From NCBI RefSeq assembly GCF_009467795.1, contig NZ_WIAX01000012.1:1-64000 (forward strand): a stretch of 64,000 nucleotides of DNA. Direction: 5' to 3'. This document shows, piece by piece, positions 47,697 through 62,822 of the stretch. Under the pieces are notes generated by a model, which saw only the letters and a program-made list of their open reading frames with translations, ran no database searches and was not told the origin of the DNA. The DNA is from Nesterenkonia halophila. Its GTDB lineage: Bacteria > Actinomycetota > Actinomycetes > Actinomycetales > Micrococcaceae. Positions within the stretch are counted from its first letter, which is position 1, and each line of letters starts with the position of its first letter. The translations under genes and the position numbers were made by a program.

Positions 47697-48998
47697 TCAG
47701 AAACGGCCGCCGGCGGCGACCAGCAGCCGCGCCGCGCGATCGACGACGGCGTCGGCGGCCTCCCGTTTCGTGCCGACGACATGGGCCGGCTCGACGTCGC
47801 CGAGCACGCCCTGGACGCCGAAGGAGGCCAGCACGTGGATCTCGGTGCTGTCCCGGCCGAACACCAGTCCCTCGCCGACGCGGTTGAGCACCAGCAGCTC
47901 GCAGCCCTTGCGCAGCAGCTTGGTCTGCGCCAGCTCCAGCGGATCGGTGTCGTCGTCGCCGGTCTCGGCGGCGAAGCCGACGATCACCGTCGGCCCGCCG
48001 CGGGCGGGGCGGGCGCGCACCGTCTCGGCGAGGATGTCGGGGTTGCGGGTCAGGGTGATCGTCGGGGCGTCGACGTCGTCGGTCTTCTTGATCTTCGCCG
48101 CGGCGTAGTCGGCCGGACGGAAGTCGGCGACGGCGGCGGCCATCAGCAGCACGTCGGCGCTCGGCGCCTGCGCGGCGACGGCCTGCTGCAGCTCGCGGGC
48201 CGATTCGACGTGCTCGAGGCTCAGCCGGGGTCCTGCCGCCGGCAGCTCGGTCTCGACGATGCCGGCGACCAGATGCACCTCGGCGCCGGCGGCCAGCGCG
48301 GCCTCGGCCAGCGCGACGCCCTGCCGGCCCGAGGAGCGGTTGCCCAGGTAGCGCACCGGGTCCAGCGCCTCGCGGGTGCCGCCGGCGGTGACCACCACGC
48401 GGCGGCCGGCCAGCGGCCCGGCGCCCGAGGACGCCACGGCCGGCCCGTCCGCCGGGCGGGAACCGACGGCGTCGCCGTCGAGCAGCCGGCGCAGATGCGC
48501 GTGGATCTCCTCCGGCTCGGGCAGCCGTCCGGGTCCGGTGTCGGCGCCGGTCAGCCGCCCGGAGGCCGGCTCGACGACGTCGACGCCACGGTCGCGCAGC
48601 ACCGCGACGTTGTCGACAGTGGCCGGGTGCCGCCACATCTCGGTGTGCATCGCCGGCACCAGCACTGTCGGCGCCTCGGTCGCCAGCAGCGTCGAAGTCA
48701 GCAGATCGTCGGCGGTGCCGGCCCGGGCGCGGGCGAGCAGATCCGCCGTCGCCGGGGCGACGACGACCAGATCGGCCTGCTGGCCCAGCCGGACATGGCG
48801 GACCTCGTCGACCGACTCGAAGACGTCGGTGGTCACTGCGCGGCCGCTGATGGCCTCCCAGGTGGGGCGGCCCACGAACTCCAGCGCGGCGCGCGTCGGC
48901 ACGACGTCGACCTGGTGGCCCTCCTCGCGGAGCAGGCGCAGCAGATGGACGGCCTTATAGGCGGCGATGCCTCCGCTGACTCCCAGGACGATGCGCAT
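47697..48998 (-). CDS. coaBC: Bifunctional phosphopantothenoylcysteine decarboxylase / synthase CoaBC
   Basis: 433 residues. The N-terminal CoaC flavoprotein half (1-185) begins V-L-G-V-S-G-G-I-A-A-Y-K and carries V-A-P-A-T-A-D and P-A-M-H-T-E-M-W, the latter a variant of the PxMNxxMW motif with His for Asn. The C-terminal CoaB half (about 200-433) has A-G-G-T-R-E-A-L-D-P-V-R-Y-L-G-N-R-S-S-G. It performs two steps of coenzyme A synthesis. It follows rpoZ by 26 bp. Confidence 0.94.
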   Translation of the reverse strand: MRIVLGVSGGIAAYKAVHLLRLLREEGHQVDVVPTRAALEFVGRPTWEAISGRAVTTDVFESVDEVRHVRLGQQADLVVVAPATADLLARARAGTADDLLTSTLLATEAPTVLVPAMHTEMWRHPATVDNVAVLRDRGVDVVEPASGRLTGADTGPGRLPEPEEIHAHLRRLLDGDAVGSRPADGPAVASSGAGPLAGRRVVVTAGGTREALDPVRYLGNRSSGRQGVALAEAALAAGAEVHLVAGIVETELPAAGPRLSLEHVESARELQQAVAAQAPSADVLLMAAAVADFRPADYAAAKIKKTDDVDAPTITLTRNPDILAETVRARPARGGPTVIVGFAAETGDDDTDPLELAQTKLLRKGCELLVLNRVGEGLVFGRDSTEIHVLASFGVQGVLGDVEPAHVVGTKREAADAVVDRAARLLVAAGGRF

Positions 48999-49024
48999 GC
49001 TGGCGTGCCGTGCCTCGCCGCGGA

Positions 49025-49288
49025 TCAGGAGGCCGGGTTGCTGGCCGGGTGGTTGACCAGCAGGTCCTCGTTGATCTCTCGCAGCGCGATGGACAGCGGC
49101 TTCTCGTTCAGCTTGGTGTCCACCAGCGGGCCCACGTACTCGAACAGGCCCTCGTGCAGCTGGGCGTAGTAGGCGTTGATCTGCCGGGCGCGCTTCGCGG
49201 CGAAGAGCACCAGGGCGTATTTGGAGTCGGTCTTCTGCACCAGGGAGTCGATCGACGGGTTGATGATGCCTTCGAGCTGCTCAGTCAC
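49025..49288 (-). CDS. rpoZ: RNA polymerase omega subunit
   Basis: 87 residues with the omega core [23 protein letters not shown] and a C-terminal P-L-S-I-A-L-R-E-I helix. It assists beta' folding and RNAP assembly. GTG start. It lies 67 bp after gmk, in the conserved gmk-rpoZ-coaBC order of Actinobacteria. Confidence 0.95.
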   Translation of the reverse strand: MTEQLEGIINPSIDSLVQKTDSKYALVLFAAKRARQINAYYAQLHEGLFEYVGPLVDTKLNEKPLSIALREINEDLLVNHPASNPAS

Positions 49289-49355
49289 TGCGGGGGTGTC
49301 CTTCGGGTCTCGGGTGCTGTGTCGGATGACGTGTCGGACGGCGCTTCGGACGATG

Positions 49356-49964
49356 TCACGGGCGATCCGTCGACGGCTCCGCGCCCGGCTCGGCGGGGTG
49401 CGAGTCCAGGTCGAAGCCCATGAGGGAGAGAAGTTCGGCGGCGGCGCGCTCGAGCTCGTCGTTCACCACGGTGACGTCGAACTCCGATTCCGCCGCGAGC
49501 TCCATCCTAGCGGTTTCCAGCCGTCGACGCTGTTCCTCCTCGGACTCGGTGCCCCGTCCGGTGAGGCGACTCACCATCTCCTCCCAGGAGGGCGGGGTGA
49601 GGAAGACGAACTGCGCGTCGGGCATCGTGCGCCTGACCTGGCGCGCGCCCTGCAGATCGATCTCCAGCAGCACGCTGCGGCCGGCGTCGAGCCCCTCCTG
49701 CACCGTCGAGCGCAGCGTGCCGTACCGATGCGCGCCGTGGACGGTGGCCCATTCGAGCAGCTCGTCGGCCTCGATGAGCCGGTCGAATTCCTCCGGACTG
49801 AGGAAGTGGTAGTCGACGCCGTCGACCTCTCCGGGCCGGGGCGCCCGGGTGGTGGCCGAGACCGAGAAGGTCACCTCCGGGTGGTTCTCGCGGATGTGCC
49901 GGCTCATCGTGGACTTGCCCACGGATGTGGGACCGGCCAGCACGGTGACCTGGGGTCGGCTCAC
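49356..49964 (-). CDS. gmk: Guanylate kinase
   Basis: 202 residues. P-loop [14 protein letters not shown]-binding [11 protein letters not shown] and D-Y-H-F-L segments, and [11 protein letters not shown]. It converts GMP to GDP. GTG at 49964 has a strong AAGGAG 6 nt upstream; the frame remains open for 50 more codons but that part is proline/arginine-rich. The C-terminal 20 residues are an acidic tail. Confidence 0.95.
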   Translation of the reverse strand: MSRPQVTVLAGPTSVGKSTMSRHIRENHPEVTFSVSATTRAPRPGEVDGVDYHFLSPEEFDRLIEADELLEWATVHGAHRYGTLRSTVQEGLDAGRSVLLEIDLQGARQVRRTMPDAQFVFLTPPSWEEMVSRLTGRGTESEEEQRRRLETARMELAAESEFDVTVVNDELERAAAELLSLMGFDLDSHPAEPGAEPSTDRP

Positions 49965-50153
49965 AGGATGCTCCTTCTCGAGCGCGTCGACGGGCGGGAT
50001 CGCAGACCATCGTACCGCCTGCTCGCCGCGCCGTGCCCGCCGGACCTCCCCAGCATCCGGCACACGCCCCTCCCCGGGCTCCGGTCGGACCCGCTCCCCC
50101 GGCGGTCCGCACACCGTCGGAGGCTCGAGGCCTCCGGCGGGACGGCCGGTCGG

Positions 50154-50471
50154 TCAGAGCTGGGCCAGGTGGCGCGCCAGCGCGGTGCGCTGCTTCACGC
50201 CGAGCCCGCCGATGCGGCGGTTCTCCGAGATGCCCAGGTCTTCCAGGGTCTTCGCCGCGGTCACCTTGCCGATGCCCGGCAGCGCCTCCAGCAGCTCGAC
50301 CGTCTTCAGCCGGGCCACCGCCTCGGAGCGCTCGGCCTTGTTCAGCACGTCGTCGAAGCTGACGCGTCCCTCCCCGAAGGCCTCCTTCAGCTCGGCGCGC
50401 TCGATGCGCGCCGCCAGGGCCTTCTGACGTGCGACGTCGCGTTCTTCCTTGCTCAGTTCTCGCAGGGCCAC
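50154..50471 (-). CDS. mihF: Integration host factor, actinobacterial type (mIHF)
   Basis: 105 residues, all helical. The N-terminal E-R-D-V-A-R-Q-K-A-L helix and the C-terminal helix-two-turn-helix L-P-G-I-G-K-V-T-A-A-K-T and R-R-I-G-G-L-G match mycobacterial mIHF. It binds and bends DNA as a nucleoid protein. GTG start with GAGGAGAAT upstream. Its own promoter has TTGCCC (50575-50580), 18-bp spacer and TAGATT (50551-50556). Confidence 0.94.
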   Translation of the reverse strand: MALRELSKEERDVARQKALAARIERAELKEAFGEGRVSFDDVLNKAERSEAVARLKTVELLEALPGIGKVTAAKTLEDLGISENRRIGGLGVKQRTALARHLAQL

Positions 50472-50550
50472 GTGATTCTCCTCATGACGAGGCGCCCGGG
50501 GTGCTCCTGCTGCTCGCAGCCTCCCTCACGCCATCCAACTCATGTCGACG

Positions 50551-50580
50551 AATCTAGCCCTGTTCCGTCGCCCGGGGCAA
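50551..50580 (-). promoter_or_regulatory. mihF promoter
   Basis: Minus-strand -35 TTGCCC (50575-50580) and -10 TAGATT (50551-50556) are 18 bp apart. Transcription would start about 75 nt ahead of mihF, separating the mihF-gmk-rpoZ-coaBC-metK-priA genes from the pyr operon. Confidence 0.6.
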
Positions 50581-50607
50581 TAGATCAGCGACGAGGGATT
50601 CTCCTCG

Positions 50608-50652
50608 CCCAGATCCGTCTTTCCCCAGGTCCGGGCACCGAACCCAGGTCCG
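50608..50652. repeat. Three copies of CCCAGRTCCG after pyrF
   Basis: CCCAGATCCG (50608-50617), CCCAGGTCCG (50624-50633) and CCCAGGTCCG (50643-50652). The last ends one base before the pyrF stop codon. The start-to-start spacings are 16 and 19 bp. Purpose unknown: it may be a degenerate small repeat or a binding array ahead of the mihF promoter. Confidence 0.6.
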
Positions 50653-51530
50653 TCAGCCGTCAAGGTCCTCACGCGCGGCCTCCATCGCCGCGACCAGGTC
50701 GCGCTCCGCGGGCCCGGCGCGCAGGATCCCGCGCGAGGCGTTCACCAGCACCTGACGCTCCCAGGCGTCGCCGAAGCCGGCGCGCATCGCCGCGACGTCG
50801 GCGCCCTGGGCTCCGTAGCCGGGCGCCAGCAGCGGCGGTCGTCCGGCGGTCAGGTCGATCCCGTGCTCGGCGGCCAGGGGTGCGGTGGTCGCGCCGACGA
50901 CCAGGCCGAGATCGCCCAGCGGCGCCGGCGCGGGCTCCTGTCCGGCGGGCCGGCCCCCCGCGGCGTTGAGCTCCGCCACTCGAGCGGCGATCTCGCCGGC
51001 CACCGTCGCCCCGGCGGCCGACCGGGCGAGCTGCACGTCCTGCCCCTCGGGGTTCGAGGTCAGCCCGAGGACGAACAGCCCGGCGCCGTGGGTCCGGGCG
51101 GCCTGCACCGCCGGGGCCAGCGCGCCGACGCCGAGGTACGGGCTGACGGTCAGCGCATCGGCGGCCAGCGGAGCGGCCGGGTCCAGCCAGGCCTCCGCGT
51201 AGCCGGCCATCGTCGAGCCGATGTCGCCGCGCTTGGCGTCGGCGATCACCAGCAGGCCGGCCTGCCGGGCGCTGCGCTGAACCTCGGCCAGCGCCTGCAT
51301 CCCGGCCGGGCCGTGCCGCTCGAAGAACGCCACCTGCGGCTTGACCACCCCGACGACGCCGGCCGCGGCCGCGACCACCCGCTCGCCGAAGGCGCGCAGC
51401 CCCTCGGCGTCGTCGGCCAGTCCCCAGGAGGCCAGCAGCTCGGCATGCGGGTCGATGCCCACGCAGAGCCGGCCGGAGGCGGTCATCGCCGCGGCGAGCC
51501 GGTCGCCGAAGCTGAGCCGGTCGCCGCCGC

Positions 51531-51534
<4 letters not shown>
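50653..51534 (-). CDS. pyrF: Orotidine 5'-phosphate decarboxylase
   Basis: 293 residues, the long (type 2) form. [10 protein letters not shown] is the catalytic Asp-Lys array, G-I-D-P-H-A-E is at the N-terminus and P-G-Y-G-A-Q-G-A-D is the phosphate loop. It yields UMP. The start overlaps the carB stop by four bases (ATGA), making it the last gene of the pyr operon. Confidence 0.95.
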
Positions 51535-54822
<3,288 letters not shown>

Positions 54823-54830
<8 letters not shown>

Positions 54831-56004
54831 GGGTGGTGTCTCCTCCTGTGGTCGTGGCGTCGGCGCCGGTCATCAGCTCGACGAAGCGGTCGAAGAGGTA
54901 GGCGGAGTCGTGCGGACCCGCGGCGGCCTCGGGGTGGTACTGGACGGAGAAGGCCGGCACGTCCAGGCAGCGCAGGCCCTCGACGACGTCGTCGTTGAGG
55001 CTGGAGTGGCTGACCTCGACCCGGCCGAAGCGCTCCTCGGGAGCGGTGACGACCTGCCCGATGGGCGCGTCGACGGCGAATCCGTGGTTCTGCGCGGTGA
55101 TCTCCACAGTGCCGGTGGCGTGGTCCATCACCGGCTGGTTGATCCCGCGATGGCCGAAGGGCAGCTTATAGGTGCCGAAGCCCAGCGCCCGACCGAGGAT
55201 CTGGTTGCCGAAGCAGATGCCGAAGAACGGGATCCGCGCGGCGAGCACCTCGCGCAGCAGGCCGATCTGCGCGGCCGCCGTCGCCGGGTCGCCGGGCCCG
55301 TTGGAGAGGAAGACGCCGTCGGGGCGCAGCGCCTGCAGCTCGGCGAAGCTCGTCGTCGCCGGCAGCACGGTGACGCGCAGTCCCCGCTCGGCCAGCCGCA
55401 CCGGAGTCATCGTCTTGATGCCCAGGTCGATCGCGGCGACGGCGGCGAGCGGCTCGCCGGCGAAGCCGTGGTCGGCGGGCTCGACGACGTAGGGCTCGGA
55501 GACGCTGACCTCCTCGGCCAGCCGGGTCCCGGCCATCGGCTCCTGGCCGCGCACGGCCTCGAGCAGCTCGGCGGTCGGCCGCTCGGAGTCGGCGCCGGAG
55601 AAGATCCCGGCGCGCATCGCCCCGGCGTCGCGCAGGTGCCGGGTGATCGCGCGGGTGTCCACGCCCTGGATGCCGACGATGTCCTGGGCGATCAGCTCCT
55701 CCTCCAGCGTGCGGCGGCTGCGCCAGTTCGACGGCCGCCGGGCGGCGTCGCGGACGACGTAGCCGGCGACCCAGATGCGACGGGACTCGGGGTCCTCGTC
55801 GTTGATCCCGGTGTTGCCGATGTGCGGGGCCGTCTGGACCACGATCTGCCGCGCGTAGGAGGGGTCGGTCAGCGTCTCCTGGTATCCGGTCATGCCGGTG
55901 GAGAAGACCGCCTCGCCCAGCCGCGTGCCGCGGGCGCCGTAGGCGGTCCCCTCCTCGACGGTGCCGTCCTCGAGGACGAGGAGGGCCGGCTCGAAGGTGT
56001 TCAT
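54823..56004 (-). CDS. carA: Carbamoyl-phosphate synthase small subunit
   Basis: 393 residues. The N-terminal CPSase domain begins L-L-V-L-E-D-G-T and contains S-F-A-E-L-Q. The class I glutaminase has nucleophile Cys in F-G-I-C-F-G-N-Q and the His-Glu pair in Y-H-P-E-A-A-A-G-P. It supplies ammonia to CarB. Start and stop overlap its neighbours (ATGA with the upstream gene, 8 bp with carB), indicating tight translational coupling. Confidence 0.96.
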
Positions 56005-56558
56005 GGGTACTGTCGCTCCTCAGGATCGGTCGACGCCGGCTCCTCGAGCGTGGCGTCGGTGGTCGGGGTCAGGCGGTGCAGCGCCTCGAGCAGCGTGCGA
56101 TGGGCATCGGCGTGACGGGCGCGGAAGGCGGTCTCGACCCGCTGGTCGCCGAGCCGCCAGCCGACGATCAGCGCTCCGTCGCGTTCGACGAATCTACCGA
56201 CGACGCCGCGATCGGTGCGCGCGTGGGTGAGGTCCTCCCGCGGAATGAGATGGTTCGGCGCGCCCGCCCGGAAGACGGCGACGCCGGACTCGTGGACCTC
56301 CAGCCGTCCGTCGGTGCGGATGCCGAGTCCGTGGACGGCCACCCGGTCCAGCGGGTCGGCGGCGTCGACGGTGCCGATGACCATGCCCTCTCCGGCGGCC
56401 AGCGGCTCCGCGCGGACGAGCTCCTCGGGCAGCGCCGCGGGCGCGGGCAGGTGCCGCTGCCGTCGTCGTCGGGCTCGCCAGCCCAGCCCGAGCAGCAGCA
56501 CGAGCAGGGCGACGACGACGGCCGCTCCGGCGAACCAGAGCAGGTAGGTCGGCGTCAT
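56001..56558 (-). CDS. PH-like domain membrane protein of the pyr operon
   Basis: 185 residues. One N-terminal membrane helix (about 4-26) is followed by R-R-R-R and a soluble beta-rich domain that resembles the bacterial PH-like fold. A gene of this kind lies between pyrC and carA in many Actinobacteria (Rv1382 in Mycobacterium tuberculosis) and its function is unknown. ATGA overlaps at both ends place it firmly in the operon. A role beyond pyrimidine synthesis, perhaps at the membrane, cannot be read from the sequence. Confidence 0.8.
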   Translation of the reverse strand: MTPTYLLWFAGAAVVVALLVLLLGLGWRARRRRQRHLPAPAALPEELVRAEPLAAGEGMVIGTVDAADPLDRVAVHGLGIRTDGRLEVHESGVAVFRAGAPNHLIPREDLTHARTDRGVVGRFVERDGALIVGWRLGDQRVETAFRARHADAHRTLLEALHRLTPTTDATLEEPASTDPEERQYP

Positions 56559-57960
56559 GGCGCGACCGTCCGGTCCGCGGTCCGTCCGGTCCGCGAAGTC
56601 GCCAGCGCACCGTCGAGGACCACCGGGTGACCCTCCAGGAAGGTGGCCCGCACCCGGCCGGGCAGCTCCCGGCCCGCGTACGGCGAGTTCCGCCCCTTCG
56701 TCGCGTGCTCCTCCGGCCGCACGGTGCGCCGCTCCGCCGGGTCGACGAGCACCAGGTCGGCGGTCTCGCCGACGGCGATCGGCCGACCCAGATGCGCGTG
56801 GCGGTGGATCTGCGCCGGACGTGCCGACGTCGCCTCGGCCAGGCGTCGCCAGTCCATGGCCCCGGTCTCGATCATCGTGGCGATCAGCACCGGCAGGGCG
56901 GTCTCCAGCCCCGTCATGCCCATCGCCGCGTCGACCCACTCGCACTCCTTGGCCTGGTCGGGGTGCGGGGCATGGTCGGTGCCGACGACGTCGATCGTCC
57001 CGTCGGCCAGCGCGGCGCGCAGCGCCTCGACGTCCTCGGCGGTGCGCAGCGGCGGGTTGACCTTGTAGACCGGGTCGAAGCTGCGCACCTGCTCGTCGGT
57101 CAGCAGCAGGTGGTGCGGGGTCACCTCGGCGGTGACGTCGACGCCGCGGGACTTCGCCCAGCGGATGATCTCCACCGAGCCGCGGGTGGAGACGTGGCAG
57201 ACGTGCAGCCGGGAGCCGACGTGCTCGGCCAGCAGCACGTCGCGGGCGATGATCGACTCCTCGGCGACCGCCGGCCAGCCCGGCATGCCCAGCTCCGCGG
57301 AGACGGCGCCCTCGTGCATCTGCGCTCCGGCGGTCAGCCGCGGCTCCTGGGCGTGCTGGGCGACGAAGCCGTCGACGGCCTTGACGTACTCCAGCGCCCG
57401 ACGCATCAGCACCGGGTCGTGGACGCACATCCCGTCGTCGGAGAACATCCGCACCGCCGCCGAGGACTCTGCCATCGCGCCGAGCTCGGCCAGCCGCTCG
57501 CCGGCCAGTCCGACGCTGACCGCCCCGACCGGCTGCACGCGGGTCCAGCCGGCCTCGCGGCCGAGACGGTGGACCTGCTCGACGACGCCGGCGGAGTCGG
57601 CGGCCGGGGTCGAGTTGGCCATCGCGTGCACGGCGGTGAAGCCGCCCAGGGCGGCCGCCCGGCTGCCGGTCTCGACGGTCTCGGCGTCCTCCCGGCCGGG
57701 TTCGCGCAGATGGGTGTGCAGGTCGACCAGGCCGGGCAGGGCGATCTGGCCGGCGGCCTCGACGGTCAGCACCGGCGTCCCGTCCTCGGCCAGCTCCGCG
57801 GCCGTCGCGGCCGCCTGCGCGCCGAGGGCCGCGATGCGGCCGGCGCGCAGCAGCAGGTCGGTGGGCTCGTCGCCGTACGGCCGGGCGCCGCGGATCAGCA
57901 CCGGCGCGGTCGCCTCCTCGGCGCTCGGCGCGGCGAAGTGCGGCGGCTGGGAGATGGTGC

Positions 57961-57964
<4 letters not shown>
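56555..57964 (-). CDS. pyrC: Dihydroorotase
   Basis: 469-residue class I dihydroorotase. Zinc ligands: D-L-H-T-H-L-R near residues 80-86, later H-V-C-H-V-S-T and [17 protein letters not shown] is the usual post-HxH motif. It cyclises carbamoyl-aspartate. The start and stop overlap pyrB and the PH-like gene by four bases each. Confidence 0.95.
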
Positions 57965-59702
<1,738 letters not shown>

Positions 59703-59770
59703 GCGCGTCGCCGCCGACCGCGCGCGCCGCGCGTCATGGTCGGCGGAGACGCCCGGACGGGATCGGCGGC

Positions 59771-60178
59771 TCACTCCAGCGTGGGCTTGAGCTGCTGGAG
59801 CCGGCCGAGCAGACCGTTGACGAAGGTCGGGGACTCGTCGGTGGACATCTCCCGCACCAGGGCGACGGCCTCGGAGACGGCGACGCCGTCGGGGATCTCG
59901 TCGTTGCTGAGCAGCTCCCAGGCGCCGAGGCGCAGGGCCATCACGTCCACCCGCGGCATGCGGTCCAACGTCCAGCCGCGGGCATAGGTGGAGATGAGCT
60001 CGTCGAGGCGCTCCTGCTCCTCCGCGACGCCCTGCACCAGAGTCACGGTGTAGTCGTTGACGACCATGTCGTCCCTCTCACGGCGCCGCCGCAGCACCTC
60101 GAGCGGATCGCCGCCGCGCTGCTCGGCCTCGAAGAGGATCTCCAGCGCCCGCCGGCGCGCTTTGCTTCGTTTGGCCAC
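59771..60178 (-). CDS. nusB: Transcription antitermination factor NusB
   Basis: 135 residues, all helical. R-R-R-A-L-E-I-L-F-E-A-E at the N-terminus and A-V-S-E-A-V-A-L-V-R near residue 97 with F-V-N-G-L-L-G are the family marks. With NusE it binds boxA of rRNA leaders. GTG start; 85 bp after efp. Confidence 0.95.
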   Translation of the reverse strand: MAKRSKARRRALEILFEAEQRGGDPLEVLRRRRERDDMVVNDYTVTLVQGVAEEQERLDELISTYARGWTLDRMPRVDVMALRLGAWELLSNDEIPDGVAVSEAVALVREMSTDESPTFVNGLLGRLQQLKPTLE

Positions 60179-60263
60179 TGTTCCTCGTCCGTCCTGGGGT
60201 CCGTCGTCTCGTCGCTCGTGTCGTCAGTCGTGCCCGCCGTCGTCGTCCGCGGCGGCCGGCGCC

Positions 60264-60827
60264 TCAGTCGGTGACGCGGCCGAGGTACTCCGAGTTCCGC
60301 GTGTCGATCTTGATGCGGGTGCCCTGCTCGACGAACAGCGGGACCTGCACCTCGTGGCCGGTCTCCACGGTGGCCGACTTGGTCGCCCCCGAGGAGCGAT
60401 CGCCCTGCAGGCCGGGCTCGGTGTATGTGATCTCCATGACCACCGACGGCGGCATCTCGATGTAGAGCGGAGTGCCCTCGTGCAGTGCGACGGTGACCTC
60501 CTGGTTCTCCATCAGGAAGTTCGCCGCGTCGCCGACGACCCCGGCCGGCACGCCGATCTGGTCGAAGTCCCGCAGGTCCATGAAGACGTACTCGTCGCCG
60601 TCGACGTAGAGGAACTGGTAGTTCGAACGGTCCACCACGGCGAAGTCGACCTTCGCCCCGGCGTTGAACGTGCGGTCCACGACCTTGCCGGAGGTGACGT
60701 TCTTCAGCTTGGTGCGGATGAACGCGCCGCCCTTGCCGGGCTTGACGTGCTGGAACTCCAGCGTGGTCCAGAGCTGGCCGTCCAGCTCGAGGACGGCTCC
60801 GTTCTTGATGTCGTTGGAGGAGGCCAC
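60264..60827 (-). CDS. efp: Elongation factor P
   Basis: 187 residues in three beta domains. The tip loop V-K-P-G-K-G-G-A-F carries the lysine near residue 33 that reaches the peptidyl-transferase centre. E-V-Q-V-P-L-F-V and G-T-R-I-K-I-D-T-R occur in domain III. It relieves stalling at proline runs. GTG start after GAAGGG. A TAGAAT -10 (60972-60977) lies at the aroB stop, giving a leader of about 140 nt. Confidence 0.95.
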   Translation of the reverse strand: MASSNDIKNGAVLELDGQLWTTLEFQHVKPGKGGAFIRTKLKNVTSGKVVDRTFNAGAKVDFAVVDRSNYQFLYVDGDEYVFMDLRDFDQIGVPAGVVGDAANFLMENQEVTVALHEGTPLYIEMPPSVVMEITYTEPGLQGDRSSGATKSATVETGHEVQVPLFVEQGTRIKIDTRNSEYLGRVTD

Positions 60828-60974
60828 AGACTGCCCTTCTTCGCGTGCTCGTATCGCGTGGTCATGGTCGCGACGCCGACGGCGTGTCGTCGGCGTCGGC
60901 GTGCTCGGTCGGCGCACCGCGCGCGTCCTGCGACGACGCGACGGGGCGGCCCCGGCGGACGCCGACAGTCGATT

Positions 60975-62195
60975 CTACAGGCTCACCGGACCGGCCGTCT
61001 CCGGCTCGGCGATCTCCTGGTAGGTGGCGTAGAGGATCGACGCGTCGGGGATCTCGACAGTGGCCGGCTGTCCCTGGGCGGAGAGCAGCACGAAGCGCAG
61101 CTGGTCGCCGCGGTTCTTCTTGTCCCGGCGGATGCCCTCGAGCAGCTGGTTCCAGCGGTCGTCGCGGTAGGTCGTCGGCAGGCCCAGCAGCTGCAGCACC
61201 GACCGGTGCCGATCGGCGGCGGCGTCGTCCAGACGGCCCAGGCTGCGCGCCAGCTCGGCGGCGTAGACGAGCCCGACCGACACCGCCGCGCCGTGCCGCC
61301 ACTGGTAACGCTCGGCGAGCTCGATCGCGTGGGCCAGCGTGTGGCCGTAGTTCAGCGCCTCTCGCAGGCCGGCCTCCTTCGGATCCCGGCCGACGACGGC
61401 GGCCTTGACCGCGATGGCCCGCTCGATGAGCTCGCGCAGCTGCGCCGAATGCGGATTCTGCGCCTGCTCCGGATGCTCCTCGATGATCTCCAGGATCCGC
61501 TCGTCGGAGATGAACCCGCATTTGACCACTTCGGCGAGCCCGGCCACCAGCTCATTGCGCGGCAGGGTCAGCAGCGTGTCCAGATCCGCCAGCACGCCGG
61601 CCGGCTGGTGGAAGGAGCCCACCAGGTTCTTGCCCTCGGCGGTGTTGATGCCGGTCTTGCCGCCGACGGCGGCGTCGACCATGCCCAGCAGCGTGGTCGG
61701 CATGTGCACCACCCGCACGCCGCGCAGCCAGGTGGCGGCGACGAAGCCGGCGACGTCGGTCACCGCTCCCCCGCCCACGGAGACCACTGCGTCGGAGCGG
61801 GTGAAGTCGTTCTGCCCCAGCACCTGCCAGCAGAAGGCCGCGACCTGGATGTGCTTGCCCTCCTCGGCGTCGGGGATCTCGGCGACGACGGCCTTGTAGC
61901 CGGCGTTCTCCAGATCCTCGCGGACGACGTCGCCGGTCGCCCGCAGCGCGCGCGGATGGATCACCAGCACCCGCTCGGGCTGCGTGCCGATCATCTCCGG
62001 CAGCCGCGCGAGCAGCCCGTTGCCGACCACGACGTCGTAGCCCAGCGCCTGGCCGCCCGATCCGCCGCCGTCGCCGACGGTGATCGTCGTCGGCTCCGGC
62101 GCCTCGCCGGCGGGCGCGGAGGTCTGCTCGGCGCCCGTCTCCTCGCCCTGCGGGCGCTGATCGGGCTCGGGTGCGGGATCGGCCTGGTCGTTCAT
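60975..62195 (-). CDS. aroB: 3-Dehydroquinate synthase
   Basis: 406 residues. NAD-binding G-G-G-A-V-T-D-V-A-G-F-V-A, G-G-K-T-G-I-N, E-V-V-K-C-G-F-I and the zinc-binding N-Y-G-H-T-L-A-H are all in place. It is the second shikimate-pathway step. An acidic, proline-rich extension of about 45 residues precedes the catalytic domain. It lies 33 bp after aroK. No aroD or pepQ follows before efp, unlike mycobacteria. Confidence 0.95.
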   Translation of the reverse strand: MNDQADPAPEPDQRPQGEETGAEQTSAPAGEAPEPTTITVGDGGGSGGQALGYDVVVGNGLLARLPEMIGTQPERVLVIHPRALRATGDVVREDLENAGYKAVVAEIPDAEEGKHIQVAAFCWQVLGQNDFTRSDAVVSVGGGAVTDVAGFVAATWLRGVRVVHMPTTLLGMVDAAVGGKTGINTAEGKNLVGSFHQPAGVLADLDTLLTLPRNELVAGLAEVVKCGFISDERILEIIEEHPEQAQNPHSAQLRELIERAIAVKAAVVGRDPKEAGLREALNYGHTLAHAIELAERYQWRHGAAVSVGLVYAAELARSLGRLDDAAADRHRSVLQLLGLPTTYRDDRWNQLLEGIRRDKKNRGDQLRFVLLSAQGQPATVEIPDASILYATYQEIAEPETAGPVSL

Positions 62196-62228
62196 CGAGT
62201 CTGGTCTTCTCCTGACGGGGTGGGACGC

Positions 62229-62822
62229 TCAGTCGTCGGACCGGGCTCGTCGGCCGCGGTCCAGCTGCGCAACGATGGTATCGACTCTCTGCTCGATCGT
62301 CCCATCGGCCGGGTCGAGCACGACGTCGGCGCTCTGCCGGTAGAGCAGCTCGCGGGCGGCGTAGGTCTCGGCCCACCGGGCCGCCGGATCCCCGCCGAGC
62401 ATCGGACGGGAGGAGCCGTCGCCCAGCCGCGGCAGCGCCTGCTCCACCGTCAGGTCCAGCATCACCACCAGATGCGGACGCAGCCGCTCGCGCGTGGCGG
62501 ACGAGAGCACCGAGCCCCCGCCCAGGCTGATCACCGACGGGCGCGGCGCGTCGAGGAGCTCGGCGACGAGCCGCTCCTCCTCGGCGCGGAAGGCCTGTTC
62601 GCCATGGCCGCGGAAGAAGTCGGCGATCGGCCCGTGGCGCGCGACGAAGAAATGGTCGCTGTCGACGTGCGGCCGCGCCAGCCGACGGGCCAGCGCCGCG
62701 CCGACGGTGGACTTGCCCGAGCCCATCGGGCCGATCAGCACGATGCTGCGCGGCTCACCCTGATGCGGCTCCGGGACGGGGACCTCGCTTGTGGACACCC
62801 TGACACCCCCGTCCATGCTCAC
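62229..62822 (-). CDS. aroK: Shikimate kinase
   Basis: 197 residues. P-loop G-P-M-G-S-G-K-S-T, substrate-binding D-S-D and G-G-G-S-V-L, and lid R-P-M-L. It phosphorylates shikimate. GTG 62822 overlaps the aroC stop (GTGA); an ATG at 62816 is equally possible. The first 25 residues precede the core domain. Confidence 0.93.
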   Translation of the reverse strand: MSMDGGVRVSTSEVPVPEPHQGEPRSIVLIGPMGSGKSTVGAALARRLARPHVDSDHFFVARHGPIADFFRGHGEQAFRAEEERLVAELLDAPRPSVISLGGGSVLSSATRERLRPHLVVMLDLTVEQALPRLGDGSSRPMLGGDPAARWAETYAARELLYRQSADVVLDPADGTIEQRVDTIVAQLDRGRRARSDD

